From assembly GCF_001866055.1 (NCBI RefSeq), contig NZ_MLQS01000030.1, positions 435,500 to 499,499 of the forward strand: 64,000 nt of DNA, written 5' to 3'. This document shows positions 54,271 to 64,000 of the stretch, piece after piece. The notes under the pieces were generated by a model that did no database searches, was not told the DNA's origin, and saw only the letters and a list, made by a program, of their open reading frames with translations. How positions within the stretch are numbered: position 1 is the first letter of the stretch; each line of letters starts with the position of its first letter. This stretch comes from Anaerobacillus alkalidiazotrophicus. GTDB lineage: Bacteria > Bacillota > Bacilli > Bacillales_H > Anaerobacillaceae. The translations under genes were made by a program, and so were the position numbers.

Positions 54271-54279
54271 AAAACTTTG

Positions 54280-54318
54280 AAAAAGGCGATCTGACAATAT
54301 CTGTTATCGTCTTTTTTT
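54280..54318 (+). terminator. Terminator after the HAD gene
   Basis: AAAGGCGAT and ATCGTCTTT arms, extended inside by GACA/TGTT, are followed by TTTTT. Confidence 0.75.
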
Positions 54319-54340
54319 CATTTAAAAGGAGTTCGTTTAA

Positions 54341-55594
54341 TTGAGTAAATACATCGGGAAAAATAGCAGTGACCAATCTATCATTGCTGTTTCATTAGTA
54401 ACTGCACTATGTTTAATAGGAGATTCTATGCTTTATATTGCTTTACCAATCTATTATAAAGAAGTTGGTTTACAATCACTTTGGGAAGTTGGATTAATAT
54501 TATCATTAAATCGTCTTATAAGGATTCCAGTTAACCCTTTTATTGGCTTAGCATATCGCAAGATCACTTTAAAGTTTGGATTAATGATTGCTGTATTTTT
54601 AGCTGTAGTGACAACGATAGGGTACGGAGTTGGTTATGGACTGATAATTTGGATTATCCTACGGTGTTTATGGGGAGTTTCTTGGGCATTTTTAAGGTTA
54701 GGAGGCTTATTCGCTGTTGCAGAATGCTCCACAAATTCAAATCGTGGAAGATTGATGGGACTTTATAATGGTCTTTACAGACTTGGAAGTTTATTTGGTA
54801 TGTTAGTTGGAGGTATTTTAGTAAGCTATTTAGGTTTAAAAGTAGTGGGTATTGCCTTCGGTGCACTGATGATTTTGGGTTTTCCACTAATCGCTTGGTT
54901 AGTTCCTAGGAAACATGTAGAAAGAGAGAGAAAAGTATCAACCAATACGTCTATTACTAGACTGTTTAATAAATCAGTAATCTTAGTTGTTATTAGTGGT
55001 TTATTACTTGCTTTCATTATTCAAGGATTGTTTGTCTCTACATTAAGTCTTGTTATGCTAAAGCATTATAGTCATCAAGTTCAAATCATTGGAATGACAA
55101 TAGGGGTAACGTCATTAGCAGGGATTGTTCAAGGAATTCGTTGGGCATGGGAGCCATTTGTAGCATTGAAGTTTGGTCAACTTTCAGATGGAAAAGATGG
55201 TAGGTTACCATTATTTATCATGTTCTTAACTTCAGCAGCTATTTGTTTAGCCCTAATTCCTATATCGATGCCTCTTTATATTTGGATCATCATAACTATT
55301 TTCTTCATGTTATCAACGACAATCATCACAACACTTGTTGATGCTTTAGCTACTGATGTTGGAAAAACATCTGATATTAACATAGTGATGACGTATTACA
55401 CTGTTTTTTTAGATGTAGGTGCTGCTTTAGGGCCAATCATCGCATATTTAATCATTAGCTTTGGGAATGGGCTGAATTTTTCATATTATATAGGGGCTCT
55501 CATCTTTTTAATCGTAGCAGCCATATGGTTAAGAGAGTACAAAGCAATAGTTAAAGAGCAGCGAAGACAACCGAACTCTTCTGTTATTCATTAA
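54341..55594 (+). CDS. MFS transporter
   Basis: The 417-residue protein starts at TTG behind AAAAGGAGTT. Twelve membrane segments are expected. The loop after helix 2 and the RGRLMGLYNGLYRLGSLFGML segment are typical for major facilitator proteins of the drug/H+ antiporter type. Substrate unknown. It lies behind its own terminator gap from the HAD gene, so the two may be independent. Confidence 0.9.
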   Translation: MSKYIGKNSSDQSIIAVSLVTALCLIGDSMLYIALPIYYKEVGLQSLWEVGLILSLNRLIRIPVNPFIGLAYRKITLKFGLMIAVFLAVVTTIGYGVGYGLIIWIILRCLWGVSWAFLRLGGLFAVAECSTNSNRGRLMGLYNGLYRLGSLFGMLVGGILVSYLGLKVVGIAFGALMILGFPLIAWLVPRKHVERERKVSTNTSITRLFNKSVILVVISGLLLAFIIQGLFVSTLSLVMLKHYSHQVQIIGMTIGVTSLAGIVQGIRWAWEPFVALKFGQLSDGKDGRLPLFIMFLTSAAICLALIPISMPLYIWIIITIFFMLSTTIITTLVDALATDVGKTSDINIVMTYYTVFLDVGAALGPIIAYLIISFGNGLNFSYYIGALIFLIVAAIWLREYKAIVKEQRRQPNSSVIH

Positions 55595-55750
55595 ACATAC
55601 AGTATCCGACAGTCACTTACGCTTCTTTATACGGAGCCCACCATTTTGGTCTGTGTTATACAAAGGGGGAAGTGCCTTTGAACTGGTAGGTGCAGACGCT
55701 AGACAACTTTCTAACTTCAGAAAAAATATATTTTCTTATCTCTAAAAAGA
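55595..55750. repeat. Extragenic repeat-like sequence before the AddB-like gene
   Basis: The segment holds a short GC-richer stretch ending GCAGACGCTAGACAACTTTCTAACTTC (split here by describing only its core GCTAGACAACTTTC), the reverse orientation of the TTTCTAACTT..TGTCTAGCG start near 41236. No gene was seen. AGGAG-type translation signals start only at 55855. Confidence 0.4.
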
Positions 55751-55866
55751 AACGTACGTTCTTTAATTTTGGTATAATTAAGTATAGGAGAAATAGAAAT
55801 ATAATTTTAAACATTTGGAAATTATTAGTATAATGAGTTTGGACATGAATGAAAAGGAGTGAGAAA

Positions 55867-58815
55867 ATGCTAGTAGTTAAATATTCAGATTTAAAAGATG
55901 TAGCTAAAACAGATCGACTTACGAAAAGTTTTCAAAGACAAAAAGAAGTAGGGAAACCTATTTATTACATACTACCTTCTAATAAATGGCTTCAGGCTGC
56001 ACGTAAACGCAAGGCTGGCATGGCCTTTAAAACGTTTGATGATCTCGCTGATTTATTATTAAAAAAAGCCAATATTAAGTATTTTCCTGTGTCAGAAAGT
56101 GAACGAACGATTTTTTTTCAAGAATTGATGTCAAATGATAAAAACCGTTTTTTAAATAATCCTCAAGAATTACGACATAAGGCCAAAGCCATCGCCGAGA
56201 CATATGGTCAGTTAAAACGTATTGGGTTAACTTTAGAAAATCTACCTACTCAATTTAGACAAATGGAACCGATTTTTAGAGAATATGAGACAGAATGGGT
56301 GAAGAAGAAACGTCTATTAGACCCTGAGCATCGTATTCATGAAGCGGTTTCATTACCAATGAATCAAGAATTAAACCTAGGTGGAATTGTCATTGATGGT
56401 TATCTTGATTTTAGTACACTGCAATATATGGTGATTGCTTATTTTGTCTCATTGGGTATAGACATTACAGTGTATCTTCCTAGAATACAAGGAGCAGAAA
56501 TTGTTGAAGGTACTGAAAAACAGCTTAAAAAACTAGGCTTTACTGTAGATAAAGAAGAAATTAGGCAAATTATGATAACTAAGTCAAATGTAGAGGTGAA
56601 ATCAGCCACAACTATGGAAGAAGAAATTTACGGTGTATTACATGAAATTTCTGAAAAAAGCCAGGTAACACCACTTACTGATATAGGGATTGTACTCGCC
56701 GACGAAAGCGGTTATCAAGAAAAGCTGATTAAAGCAGCTGAAAAAAAGCAGATCCCGTTAAAGGTACCAGTTAAGAAAAAGGTTAAAGATACACAGTTTA
56801 TTCAGTTTATTTACAAATCTTTATTAAAGCACAATGGAAGATTTATAAACCGATGGGATACCCTTGATCTAGTAGATACGATGCTTAGACTTCATTTCTA
56901 TAAAAGTATAAATTATATGAACAAAAAGAAAAATTATATCGAAATTGGATTTTTACCAGAAGATGAAAAAAAACAAGTAGAAGCATTTATAAATTTTCGA
57001 AAAACAATTCCTAAAAAAACTAGTGTTATAACGTACTTATCTTCATTAAAGGAATTATTGGTTAATAGTGACTTTACATGTTCTTGGAAAAAACAAATCC
57101 TTGAAGAAAAAAACACAGAGAAACTTCTGCAAATTCGCCTTGAGTGGAAGGCGTATGATTATCTTGTCATGCTAGTGACTAGAAAAATCGAAATGTTAAA
57201 ACAACAAGGTCTCGAAGATTTACAAGTTCATTATCATATTTTTGTTGATTGGCTTTATGAAGGGATTCAAGGTGGAAGTATTTTCGTAGAAAGAACTCCA
57301 GTTACTGGAATTCAACTTTATTCATTTAGAGATGTAGGGTTATTCGAAGGAAAAAGTCTATATGTTTTAGGAATGAATGAAGGTACATTTCCAAAAGGCC
57401 ACAAACTGTCGGGTTATTTTCAAGAAAGCGATTTAAAAAATCTCCCTGTTCCGTATGCTAGCCCAACAAAAAAGTTATTTCGACAAAAGGATGACACCTT
57501 TTTCAAACAGTTATTTGAGTTAGCTGATGAACTATCTTTTTCATATGTTGTAGGAGTTGATCCACATAACCCGATATTACCTTCGGGGTACCTTGAAGCG
57601 TGGAAGGATCAAATTCAGGATCGAAAATATAGTGCCGCAAATCGTTATACTGAGAAGGTGAGTGACTCTCAAAATGATTATGAGGAAAAAATGGCCTACC
57701 ATGTTGGGGTAGGAAAATTAGTCCACCATCTTCCAGAATCATTAGAACGAATGGTTGCAAAATTAAGTGAGCTTGAGGGTGGGATAGAAAAAGTGTCCCC
57801 TTATTGGGAAGAAAGATTAAAACGAGACAAGCTTTCTGTTACAATGCTTGAAAGCTATGCCATGTGTCCTTTTAAATATGCTCTTGAGAGAATATTAAAA
57901 ATTAAGGAGCCTGTGGAAAAACAAACGATACTTGATTTTCGTGATGTAGGTTCAATGTTACATGACATTATTGAAAAATTTTATAAGCAATTAAACTTAA
58001 TTGGAAAACCATTTTCTGCTTTTACTGAGGAGATGAAGGAAACAGCTGAGACGTTTTTACTAGATATATTTGAAGAAGAGTGGTCTATTGTCGAAGCAAA
58101 TCATCTAGACTTCTCGAAGCTTCAGCTTTCAATTGAAAAAGAAGAATGGTTGAAAAAATTAAAAAAATGGTGGCTTGCTGAAAGACACCACTTTTGGGAA
58201 AATAAGCAACTTCAATCGATGCACTTATTTCGTTTAGAAGAAGCAGTTGAACTAGATATAAAGCTAGACGATGACACAACCATTACAATGTCAGGAAAAG
58301 TCGATCGGGTCGATATTGATGATCATGGTTTTGTTATTTATGACTATAAATCAGGTTTTGCTTCTTTAAACTTTATGAAAGAAGTGCGTCCAGGGTTAAA
58401 ACTGCAATTACCTCTTTATTTAGTTGCAATGGAAAAGCGCCTTGCAAATGGTCATTATCAAATTGATTTAACGGAATGTTTTGAAAGCCTACCAGAAAAT
58501 TTAACTGCTCATGGTGCATCTTACATTTCCCTTAGAGAACCATTAAAGCGTGCTGGAAATAGTGTTTGGCGCGAGGAACATTTTCGCAAGAATAGTCCGT
58601 TTTCCGTTAATTCTTATGCGACTAAGGAAGAAACGTTGGAAGCAGAAGCTCTACTTGCTAAATATGAGTTGAAACAACGAATAAAAGAACTTTGGCAAGG
58701 AAGTAGTCATGACTTCTCAGTAAGGCCTTTAAAATGCATTAGCAGTTGTGCTTATCGACCGGTTTGTCGTGTTACTCAAGATCAAATTGAAGAAGGGGAG
58801 GGGGAATTTAAATGA
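55867..58815 (+). CDS. AddB-like nuclease subunit
   Basis: ATG 55867 follows AAAAGGAGTGAG; an ATG at 55849 is upstream of that site. The 982-residue protein is shorter than B. subtilis AddB (about 1,166) and lacks its N-terminal GxSGSGKT; it opens with a PSNKWLQAARKR region where the family has a PDQ-type motif. The C-terminal nuclease has VDRVDIDD and YDYKSG (about residue 824). The four-Cys Fe-S set is CPFKY (about 667) and CISSCAYRPVC (956-966). It should pair with the AddA-like protein encoded next, with a 4-base overlap. Confidence 0.82.
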   Translation: MLVVKYSDLKDVAKTDRLTKSFQRQKEVGKPIYYILPSNKWLQAARKRKAGMAFKTFDDLADLLLKKANIKYFPVSESERTIFFQELMSNDKNRFLNNPQELRHKAKAIAETYGQLKRIGLTLENLPTQFRQMEPIFREYETEWVKKKRLLDPEHRIHEAVSLPMNQELNLGGIVIDGYLDFSTLQYMVIAYFVSLGIDITVYLPRIQGAEIVEGTEKQLKKLGFTVDKEEIRQIMITKSNVEVKSATTMEEEIYGVLHEISEKSQVTPLTDIGIVLADESGYQEKLIKAAEKKQIPLKVPVKKKVKDTQFIQFIYKSLLKHNGRFINRWDTLDLVDTMLRLHFYKSINYMNKKKNYIEIGFLPEDEKKQVEAFINFRKTIPKKTSVITYLSSLKELLVNSDFTCSWKKQILEEKNTEKLLQIRLEWKAYDYLVMLVTRKIEMLKQQGLEDLQVHYHIFVDWLYEGIQGGSIFVERTPVTGIQLYSFRDVGLFEGKSLYVLGMNEGTFPKGHKLSGYFQESDLKNLPVPYASPTKKLFRQKDDTFFKQLFELADELSFSYVVGVDPHNPILPSGYLEAWKDQIQDRKYSAANRYTEKVSDSQNDYEEKMAYHVGVGKLVHHLPESLERMVAKLSELEGGIEKVSPYWEERLKRDKLSVTMLESYAMCPFKYALERILKIKEPVEKQTILDFRDVGSMLHDIIEKFYKQLNLIGKPFSAFTEEMKETAETFLLDIFEEEWSIVEANHLDFSKLQLSIEKEEWLKKLKKWWLAERHHFWENKQLQSMHLFRLEEAVELDIKLDDDTTITMSGKVDRVDIDDHGFVIYDYKSGFASLNFMKEVRPGLKLQLPLYLVAMEKRLANGHYQIDLTECFESLPENLTAHGASYISLREPLKRAGNSVWREEHFRKNSPFSVNSYATKEETLEAEALLAKYELKQRIKELWQGSSHDFSVRPLKCISSCAYRPVCRVTQDQIEEGEGEFK

Positions 58816-61800
58816 ATTTTAACGAAGAGCAAAAAGCCGCTATATATAGTGAAAAACCACTAGTCGTTATTTCTGCTGGGGCTGGTTCTGGTAAAACACG
58901 TGTATTGACGGAACGATTTGTATATATATGTGAAGAAAAATTAAAGGAACGTCTTGGTAAGAAAAATAAATCACCGATAGGAGCTACGGTTGAGGAAATT
59001 GTAGCCATTACATTTACTGAAAAAGCAGCACGTGAAATGAAGGACCGTATTCGTGGACGTATAGAGGAGATACGCCAAAATGTACATGAACGTTATGATG
59101 CGAGTGAACATGAGTTTGCAAGAAATTTCTGGCAGGAACAAAAGGATGCGTTAGATGGCGCCCTTATAACTACATTTCATAGTTTTTGTCACAAACTTCT
59201 TGGAGAATATGCGTTTCTTGCAGATGTCCCTCCTAAGTTTACTGTGTTAGATGATGTTGGGGCTAAGTTGATTCAAATTGACATATTTGATGAAATGTTT
59301 GATTCGCCAGAGTATCATCGTAAATGGCGACCGCTGTACAACTTTTATACTCGTGGACAACTGAAAGAAGCTATTAAAGCAGTGTATAGTCAGATGAAGG
59401 AAATCATTACTTCAGTAGAGTCTATCGAATCATTTTTCGATTCCGAAACCATTGTAAAGCTTCAGTTACAATCGATAGAAAGTGATCGTAAATTTGTATT
59501 AACGAATTTTTATAAAGAAGCACGCCCGCATGTGATGGAACTTGATGACAGTGATAAGGCCTCAAAGAAAATTACGGAACACTTTTCTGAAGTAACCGAT
59601 CTTTCGTTTGAAAATCCAGCTGTTCTATATGAGGCATTAGAAGAAGCACTTCCGAAAAAAGTAAATAAAAAATGGCAAGAAACAAATCCACCATTATATG
59701 ATTTGTTTGAGTATTTATATAAACCTTTAAAAGAGACGTGGAAAAAATTAAAAGGACCATCAAGTGTTGACATTAAAGAGATTAAAGAAATTATTAACCT
59801 TTTTGTCCAAGTGCTTCAAGTGTTCCACGAAAAGTATGATGAGGCGAAACGAGAACGAGCAGCAATGGATTTTTCTGATCTACAGCAAAAGGCAATTACT
59901 CTTTTAGAAAAGAAAGAAGTTCAGGATGATTGCCGAAAGAAGTATCGTCATATGATGATTGATGAAGCCCAAGACACGAACCAACTGCAAATGAATATGT
60001 TAACGTTTATCCAACCGAAATATAGATTTATAGTTGGTGATGGAAAGCAGTCTATTTACCGATTTCGTGGAGCAGATGTTAGCTTGATGAATGAACTTGT
60101 AGATTTCTCAAAGAAAGATCTTAATAGCGATTTTATAAATATGAGTACGAACTATCGTACATGTGAGAGTATTATTGACTTTGTAAACATTGCGTTTAAT
60201 GAAATAATGGGGGCAGAAAAGTCAGAATTGGACCCGTTGTATAAAATTCATTACACGAATATTAATAGTCATCGCAACGGGATAGAAGAACAAAAATGTC
60301 GTGTTGAACTTATAACAATCCCTAAAAAAGATGAACCAAAAGAAGGCATAGAAGGTCAAGCAGAGCAACCGGATGATGAACAATCAGAATTTGAAGTTAT
60401 TGCGAACCGTATGCTTGAAATAATGGAAGAAGGCCAATCAATTGTCTCTGACAAAGACGCTTGGCGAACGCCTTCTTGGAGCGATTTCGCTATCTTAATA
60501 CAAACAAGAACAAAGTTATCAAAATTAGAGCGTTCGTTAAAGCAAAAGGGAATTCCATATGTAGTTTATGGTGGGATCGGCTTTTATGAAAAACAAGAAA
60601 TTCGAGATATGCTTACCCTTCTCAATTGGTTAAATAGACCGTGGGAATCGCTTTATATATTATCGTTACTAAGAAGCCCGCTTTTTGGTGTTTCGGTTGA
60701 AGACTTCTTATCGATTGATGAGTGTTTAGAGGAAGATATTCCTTTGGCGACCTTTATATACGAAGGGTTATTTGATAACGATGTAAATATCGGTGAAGAG
60801 CTTAAGAGCACATTAACTAAGCTTAAACAGTTTTATGAAGATTGGGTTCCTTATCGTCCTCAAGTTTCAACCCGCGAATATTTTGAAGATCTTTTCTTGA
60901 AATCGGGCTTAAAAAAAATGTTATTATTACAAAAAAATAATTTGCAACAAATTAAAAATGTTGAAAAACTGATCGATGTTTTAGCTCAGTTTCAAACAGC
61001 TTCTTTAGATGAATTGTTAAAACAAGTGAAACAATTAGCAGACTTATCGGATAAAGAAGGTGAAGCAGAAGTAGAGTTAGCAGAAGGAAATATGGTCCAT
61101 ATTATGACTGTACATGCTTCTAAAGGGTTAGAATTTCCAATTGTCTTTTTACCAGATTTAGCTAAAGGTCCAAGAGGAGATTCAGGAAATATCCGTTTTG
61201 ATAAAGATGTAAGGATCGTTTTACAGTATGAGAAGGAAAAAGAAAATGAACCATTAAAAAAACCTGATAAAAAATATTCTCCATCATTTGAAAGAATTAA
61301 AGAAAAGACAAAGGATCAAGCGATTGAAGAATCAAAGCGATTATTTTATGTTGCTACTACTAGGGCAAAAGATTATCTAGTATTGTCTACAGTGGATAAA
61401 CCGACTAAAGACTCATGGTATGACATGCTACTTAAGGCGATGGAACAAAACACGAGTTTAGAAAATCGTATAAAGCAAACTTCTAATGTACCTGACTATG
61501 AAGAGTGGCAAGAAAAAGGGCAAGAATATGAACCACCGCTAATTCAAAACAGAAATAAGGTACTACCTAGTTTTTCAGTTTCAGAAATCATGACATATAT
61601 GAATGACCCGATAAAATATTATTATAAATACATTGTGAAAATTGAAGATGAGTGGTTAGTTGAACAGGAGGAATTACCGAAGTTTGTAGAAGAAAAAGAA
61701 TTTGTCTCAGGTGCAAAACTTGGTACGATTGTTCACCGCGCATGTGAACTTTTAGATAACGGATACTCTCTTGAAGAAGCACAGGAAGAAGCGCTAGCTT

Positions 61801-62264
61801 TACTCGAAGAAGAACAAGAGCTAGGTGATTACGAACAAGCAGTAAGTGACCTAGTAACCAAATATCAGGCACTTAATGAGTTAAGTCTAGGAAGTAACTA
61901 TGCTAATGAATGGGCGTTTATTGTTGAGATAGAAGGTGCACAAATTATAGGGGAAATAGATAAGATTGTTGAAAAAAACGGAAAATTTCACCTTATTGAC
62001 TTAAAAACGAATAAAAGTAATAACGTTGAAAAGTTGGTTTCATATTATTCACCTCAGCTATATTTGTATAAGATGGCATTTGAAAAACTAACTCGTCTAA
62101 ACGTTAGTGAGTTGTCATTATTTTTTATGCGTGAAGGATTAGAAGGTTTTTCAAGTATTGAAATTGACAAAACAATGGAAGAGCGTATTAGGGAGATAAT
62201 TAAAGAAATGTCTCATTTAAAAATGACCCTTGCTGCAAAAGATAGTTATGAAAGAATCGGGTGA
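58812..62264 (+). CDS. AddA-like helicase-nuclease
   Basis: The 1,150-residue UvrD-like helicase has SAGAGSGKT (Walker A, 21-29), MIDEAQDTNQLQ (Walker B, about 380), GDGKQSIYRFRGAD, TVHASKGLEFPIVFLPDL (about 763) and RLFYVATTRAKDYLVLS. A RecB-type nuclease ends it (GEIDKIV about 1047, LIDLKT about 1061, YSPQLYLYKM). Together with the AddB-like partner it would process DNA ends for recombination repair. Closest to AddA, but whether it is the only or a second AddAB of this genome is unknown. Confidence 0.88.
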   Translation: MNFNEEQKAAIYSEKPLVVISAGAGSGKTRVLTERFVYICEEKLKERLGKKNKSPIGATVEEIVAITFTEKAAREMKDRIRGRIEEIRQNVHERYDASEHEFARNFWQEQKDALDGALITTFHSFCHKLLGEYAFLADVPPKFTVLDDVGAKLIQIDIFDEMFDSPEYHRKWRPLYNFYTRGQLKEAIKAVYSQMKEIITSVESIESFFDSETIVKLQLQSIESDRKFVLTNFYKEARPHVMELDDSDKASKKITEHFSEVTDLSFENPAVLYEALEEALPKKVNKKWQETNPPLYDLFEYLYKPLKETWKKLKGPSSVDIKEIKEIINLFVQVLQVFHEKYDEAKRERAAMDFSDLQQKAITLLEKKEVQDDCRKKYRHMMIDEAQDTNQLQMNMLTFIQPKYRFIVGDGKQSIYRFRGADVSLMNELVDFSKKDLNSDFINMSTNYRTCESIIDFVNIAFNEIMGAEKSELDPLYKIHYTNINSHRNGIEEQKCRVELITIPKKDEPKEGIEGQAEQPDDEQSEFEVIANRMLEIMEEGQSIVSDKDAWRTPSWSDFAILIQTRTKLSKLERSLKQKGIPYVVYGGIGFYEKQEIRDMLTLLNWLNRPWESLYILSLLRSPLFGVSVEDFLSIDECLEEDIPLATFIYEGLFDNDVNIGEELKSTLTKLKQFYEDWVPYRPQVSTREYFEDLFLKSGLKKMLLLQKNNLQQIKNVEKLIDVLAQFQTASLDELLKQVKQLADLSDKEGEAEVELAEGNMVHIMTVHASKGLEFPIVFLPDLAKGPRGDSGNIRFDKDVRIVLQYEKEKENEPLKKPDKKYSPSFERIKEKTKDQAIEESKRLFYVATTRAKDYLVLSTVDKPTKDSWYDMLLKAMEQNTSLENRIKQTSNVPDYEEWQEKGQEYEPPLIQNRNKVLPSFSVSEIMTYMNDPIKYYYKYIVKIEDEWLVEQEELPKFVEEKEFVSGAKLGTIVHRACELLDNGYSLEEAQEEALALLEEEQELGDYEQAVSDLVTKYQALNELSLGSNYANEWAFIVEIEGAQIIGEIDKIVEKNGKFHLIDLKTNKSNNVEKLVSYYSPQLYLYKMAFEKLTRLNVSELSLFFMREGLEGFSSIEIDKTMEERIREIIKEMSHLKMTLAAKDSYERIG

Positions 62265-62321
62265 CAAAGCATTTGTAGGTCGCCGAAAACGAACTGTTAA
62301 ATTAGTAAGAGAAATTTACAA

Positions 62322-62359
62322 AAGGTTTTGCCAATATGATGGCAAAACCTTCATTTTTT
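62322..62359 (+). terminator. Terminator after the AddA-like gene
   Basis: AAGGTTTTGCC (62322-62332) pairs with GGCAAAACCTT (62341-62351), followed by CATTTTTTC. Confidence 0.85.
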
Positions 62360-62420
62360 CGTAAAGTGACTAGAGAGTATGAAGTTTTGAAGGGAGAGCT
62401 TTCTAGCTTAAGCCTTAATA

Positions 62421-63545
62421 CTATATTCTATAATGTAAGGCTTCTGAAACGGGTACATAATCGTAACCTAAGTCTTTAGCAACAGCTTCATAAGTAATGG
62501 AACCATTTGCAACGGTCACACCTAATTCTAATGCTTTATTTTGGACTACTGCAGCAAACACCCCATTATTTGCAATTTGAAGAGCGTACCCTATCGTTAC
62601 ATTTGTTAAAGCGATTGTTGAAGTGCGAGGTACTGCACCTGGCATATTTGCAACAGCATAATGAACAATACCATGTTTCTCATAAGTAGGATCGCTATGT
62701 GTAGTAATACGATCAACAGTTTCGAAAATTCCACCTTGGTCAATCGCAACATCAACAATAACTGAGCCTGGTGACATTGTTTTAACCATTTCTTCAGTCA
62801 CCAACTTAGGTGCTTTAGCACCCGTTATTAAAACGGCTCCGATCACTAGGTCACTTTCACGAACGGTATCAGCAATGTTTAATGGATTTGACATTAATGT
62901 ATTAATACTAGATCCAAAAATATCATCTAAATAGCGTAAACGTTCTGGACTTAAATCAATAATAGTTACATCTGCTCCTAAGCCGACTGCAAGTTTAGCG
63001 GCATTTGTACCTACAACACCACCACCAATAATGGTAACTTTTGCCCGCTTTACACCTGGAACACCAGCTAGTAAGATGCCTTTTCCTCCTTTAGGTTTTT
63101 CTAAAAATTGAGCACCAATTTGCGAAGCCATCCGCCCTGCTACTTCACTCATCGGAGTTAGTAATGGCAAAGTCTTGTTTACTTCAACTGTTTCATAAGC
63201 TATCGCAATAACACCTTTACTAGTTAATGCTTTGGCAAGAGCAGGTTCAGCTGCTAAATGTAAATAGGTAAATAAAATGAGACCTTCACGAAAATATTCG
63301 TATTCACTGGCTAAAGGTTCTTTAACTTTCATAATCATTTCAGCTTTTGACCAAACGTCAGCTGCATTATCAAGAATTGTTGCACCTGCATCGATATATG
63401 CTTCATTTGTAAAGCCACTTCCAACCCCTGCATTTGTTTCAATTAGTATCTTATGACCAGAATTCACTAGGGTAATTACGCCGCCTGGGGTAATAGCAAC
63501 ACGATTTTCATTGTTTTTTTTCTCTTTTGGTATACCAATTATCAT
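62421..63545 (-). CDS. ald: Alanine dehydrogenase
   Basis: The 374-residue enzyme interconverts L-alanine and pyruvate with NAD; in Bacillus it serves alanine use and sporulation. It starts [23 protein letters not shown], with [20 protein letters not shown] and the Rossmann [24 protein letters not shown] (about 174-197). Length is standard. Upstream AAAGAGGGATTAACA contains the ribosome binding site. Confidence 0.96.
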   Translation of the reverse strand: MIIGIPKEKKNNENRVAITPGGVITLVNSGHKILIETNAGVGSGFTNEAYIDAGATILDNAADVWSKAEMIMKVKEPLASEYEYFREGLILFTYLHLAAEPALAKALTSKGVIAIAYETVEVNKTLPLLTPMSEVAGRMASQIGAQFLEKPKGGKGILLAGVPGVKRAKVTIIGGGVVGTNAAKLAVGLGADVTIIDLSPERLRYLDDIFGSSINTLMSNPLNIADTVRESDLVIGAVLITGAKAPKLVTEEMVKTMSPGSVIVDVAIDQGGIFETVDRITTHSDPTYEKHGIVHYAVANMPGAVPRTSTIALTNVTIGYALQIANNGVFAAVVQNKALELGVTVANGSITYEAVAKDLGYDYVPVSEALHYRI

Positions 63546-63575
63546 TGTTAATCCCTCTTTTTCCTCTTATTTGAG

Positions 63576-63622
63576 TGAATTTCATATCCAGTTAATCATA
63601 TAGAAGTGTATTATGAAATTTA
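63576..63622. repeat. Short inverted repeat with the GAATTTCATA terminus
   Basis: TGAATTTCATA (63576-63586) and TATGAAATTTA (63612-63622) form an imperfect inverted repeat. The terminus is shared with the element at 24271 and the single end at 4341-4355. It lies in the promoter region upstream of ald. Confidence 0.5.
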
Positions 63623-63705
63623 TTAAAATATATAAGTATAGTATAATTTGTATCTATTTATCGAAACAATGAATATTCATTATGACGGAAGAAAATCTAA
63701 CAGAA

Positions 63706-63743
63706 AAAAACTGAGCTTGAATGCGACATCAAGTTCAGTTTTT
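63706..63743 (-). terminator. Terminator of the KTSC-like gene
   Basis: AAAAACTGAGCTTGA (63706-63720) pairs with TCAAGTTCAGTTTTT (63729-63743, one G-T). Reading the minus strand, it is followed by TTT and lies 60 bases after the partial gene. Confidence 0.8.
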
Positions 63744-63802
63744 ACTAAATACTATAATTTTTTTGAAATACCTTTTGGTAAATTCAAAGGGCTGCTTTTC
63801 TT

Positions 63803-64000
63803 TTAATGTAGTTTCCTTTTATCATATTTTATAGTAAGGCGATCTCTAACATATTTACTATGATCACTTGTAGATAAGAACCCTACATAATCAATTGGAA
63901 TAACGTCATAATATACATAGTAATCACCATTAGTAAACCGAATGTACAATTGATGTGTAACATCATCATATGATGCAGACTTAATATCCTCTGAATTGAT
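63803..64000 (-). CDS. KTSC-domain-like protein, partial (3' end)
   Basis: Only the last 65 codons are inside the window; the start lies beyond base 64000. The sequence has SASYDDVTHQLYIRF, GDYYVYYDVIP and a C-terminal basic tail (KYDKRKLH). This follows the KTSC pattern (S..I..YD....L.V.F..G..Y.Y..VP). KTSC domains occur alone or fused to RNA- or lysyl-tRNA-related proteins; the role is unclear. The gene ends ahead of a terminator. Confidence 0.65.
   Translation of the reverse strand: MNSEDIKSASYDDVTHQLYIRFTNGDYYVYYDVIPIDYVGFLSTSDHSKYVRDRLTIKYDKRKLH

Overview
The window comes from an AT-rich, endospore-forming member of the Bacillaceae. The evidence is sporulation genes (spoVID, ysxE, spoIIB, spoIVFA, spoIVFB), a valS T-box, a Prp protease paired with an L27 that keeps its N-terminal extension, and gene order that follows the Bacillus chromosome from spoVID to rpmA. 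Carrying an RNase E/G gene between spoIVFB and rplU, which B. subtilis lacks, fits other Bacillus-like lineages. I cannot name the species from sequence alone; an alkaliphilic or anaerobic Bacillus relative is a guess.

Layout. (1) 1-3.65 kb: spoVID, an unknown gene and ysxE, driven by a good sigma-E-type promoter. (2) 3.65-7.8 kb: a repeat, a small membrane protein, then a T-box leader and valS. (3) 7.8-10.4 kb: a DUF3889-like secreted protein and an ATP-grasp protein on the minus strand, then folC. (4) 10.5-22.96 kb: a full type IV pilus locus with three minor prepilins, a membrane protein of unknown function, a VanW-family protein, PilB, PilT, PilC, major pilin, PilD, PilM, PilN and PilO. 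It occupies the place where B. subtilis has only comC. A c-di-GMP-II riboswitch lies directly before the major pilin, and PilB carries an N-terminal MshEN-type c-di-GMP-binding consensus. (5) 23-36.7 kb: spoIIB, aspA, maf, radC, mreBCD, minCD, spoIVFAB, rng, rplU-prp-rpmA. Conserved synteny then breaks: spo0B and obg do not follow. (6) 37-40 kb: a glycine betaine (OpuA-type) ABC transporter on the minus strand. (7) 40-46.1 kb: a small protein, a metallo-beta-lactamase-fold protein, and the pstSCAB-phoU operon behind a clear Pho box. (8) 46.1-55.6 kb: an orphan OmpR-type regulator with an altered acidic pocket, a chemoreceptor with its own Pho-box-like array, an EAL phosphodiesterase, an alpha/beta hydrolase, a PAP2 phosphatase, a GT4 glycosyltransferase, a HAD phosphatase and an MFS transporter. 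(9) 55.6-64 kb: an AddB/AddA-like nuclease-helicase pair, alanine dehydrogenase and a partial KTSC-like gene.

The most interesting system is the pilus locus. The sequence suggests c-di-GMP acts on it twice: at transcription of the major pilin (the riboswitch architecture predicts an ON switch) and on the PilB motor. An EAL enzyme encoded later in the window could lower c-di-GMP. The operon also encodes unusual accessory proteins: a GspK/PilX-like tip candidate with a proline linker and a beta-helix-like tail, a VanW-family protein and an acidic single-locus membrane protein. A second theme is phosphate. A six-hexamer Pho box precedes pstS, and a three-hexamer array with the same geometry precedes the chemoreceptor, hinting at phosphate-controlled chemotaxis.

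The intergenic regions contain three families of dispersed repeats: a structured family in four copies, probably derived from IS200/IS605-type ends; a short element with a GAATTTCATA-type terminus; and a GC-rich Bacillaceae extragenic repeat. No complete insertion sequence, prophage, CRISPR array, rRNA or tRNA gene was seen.
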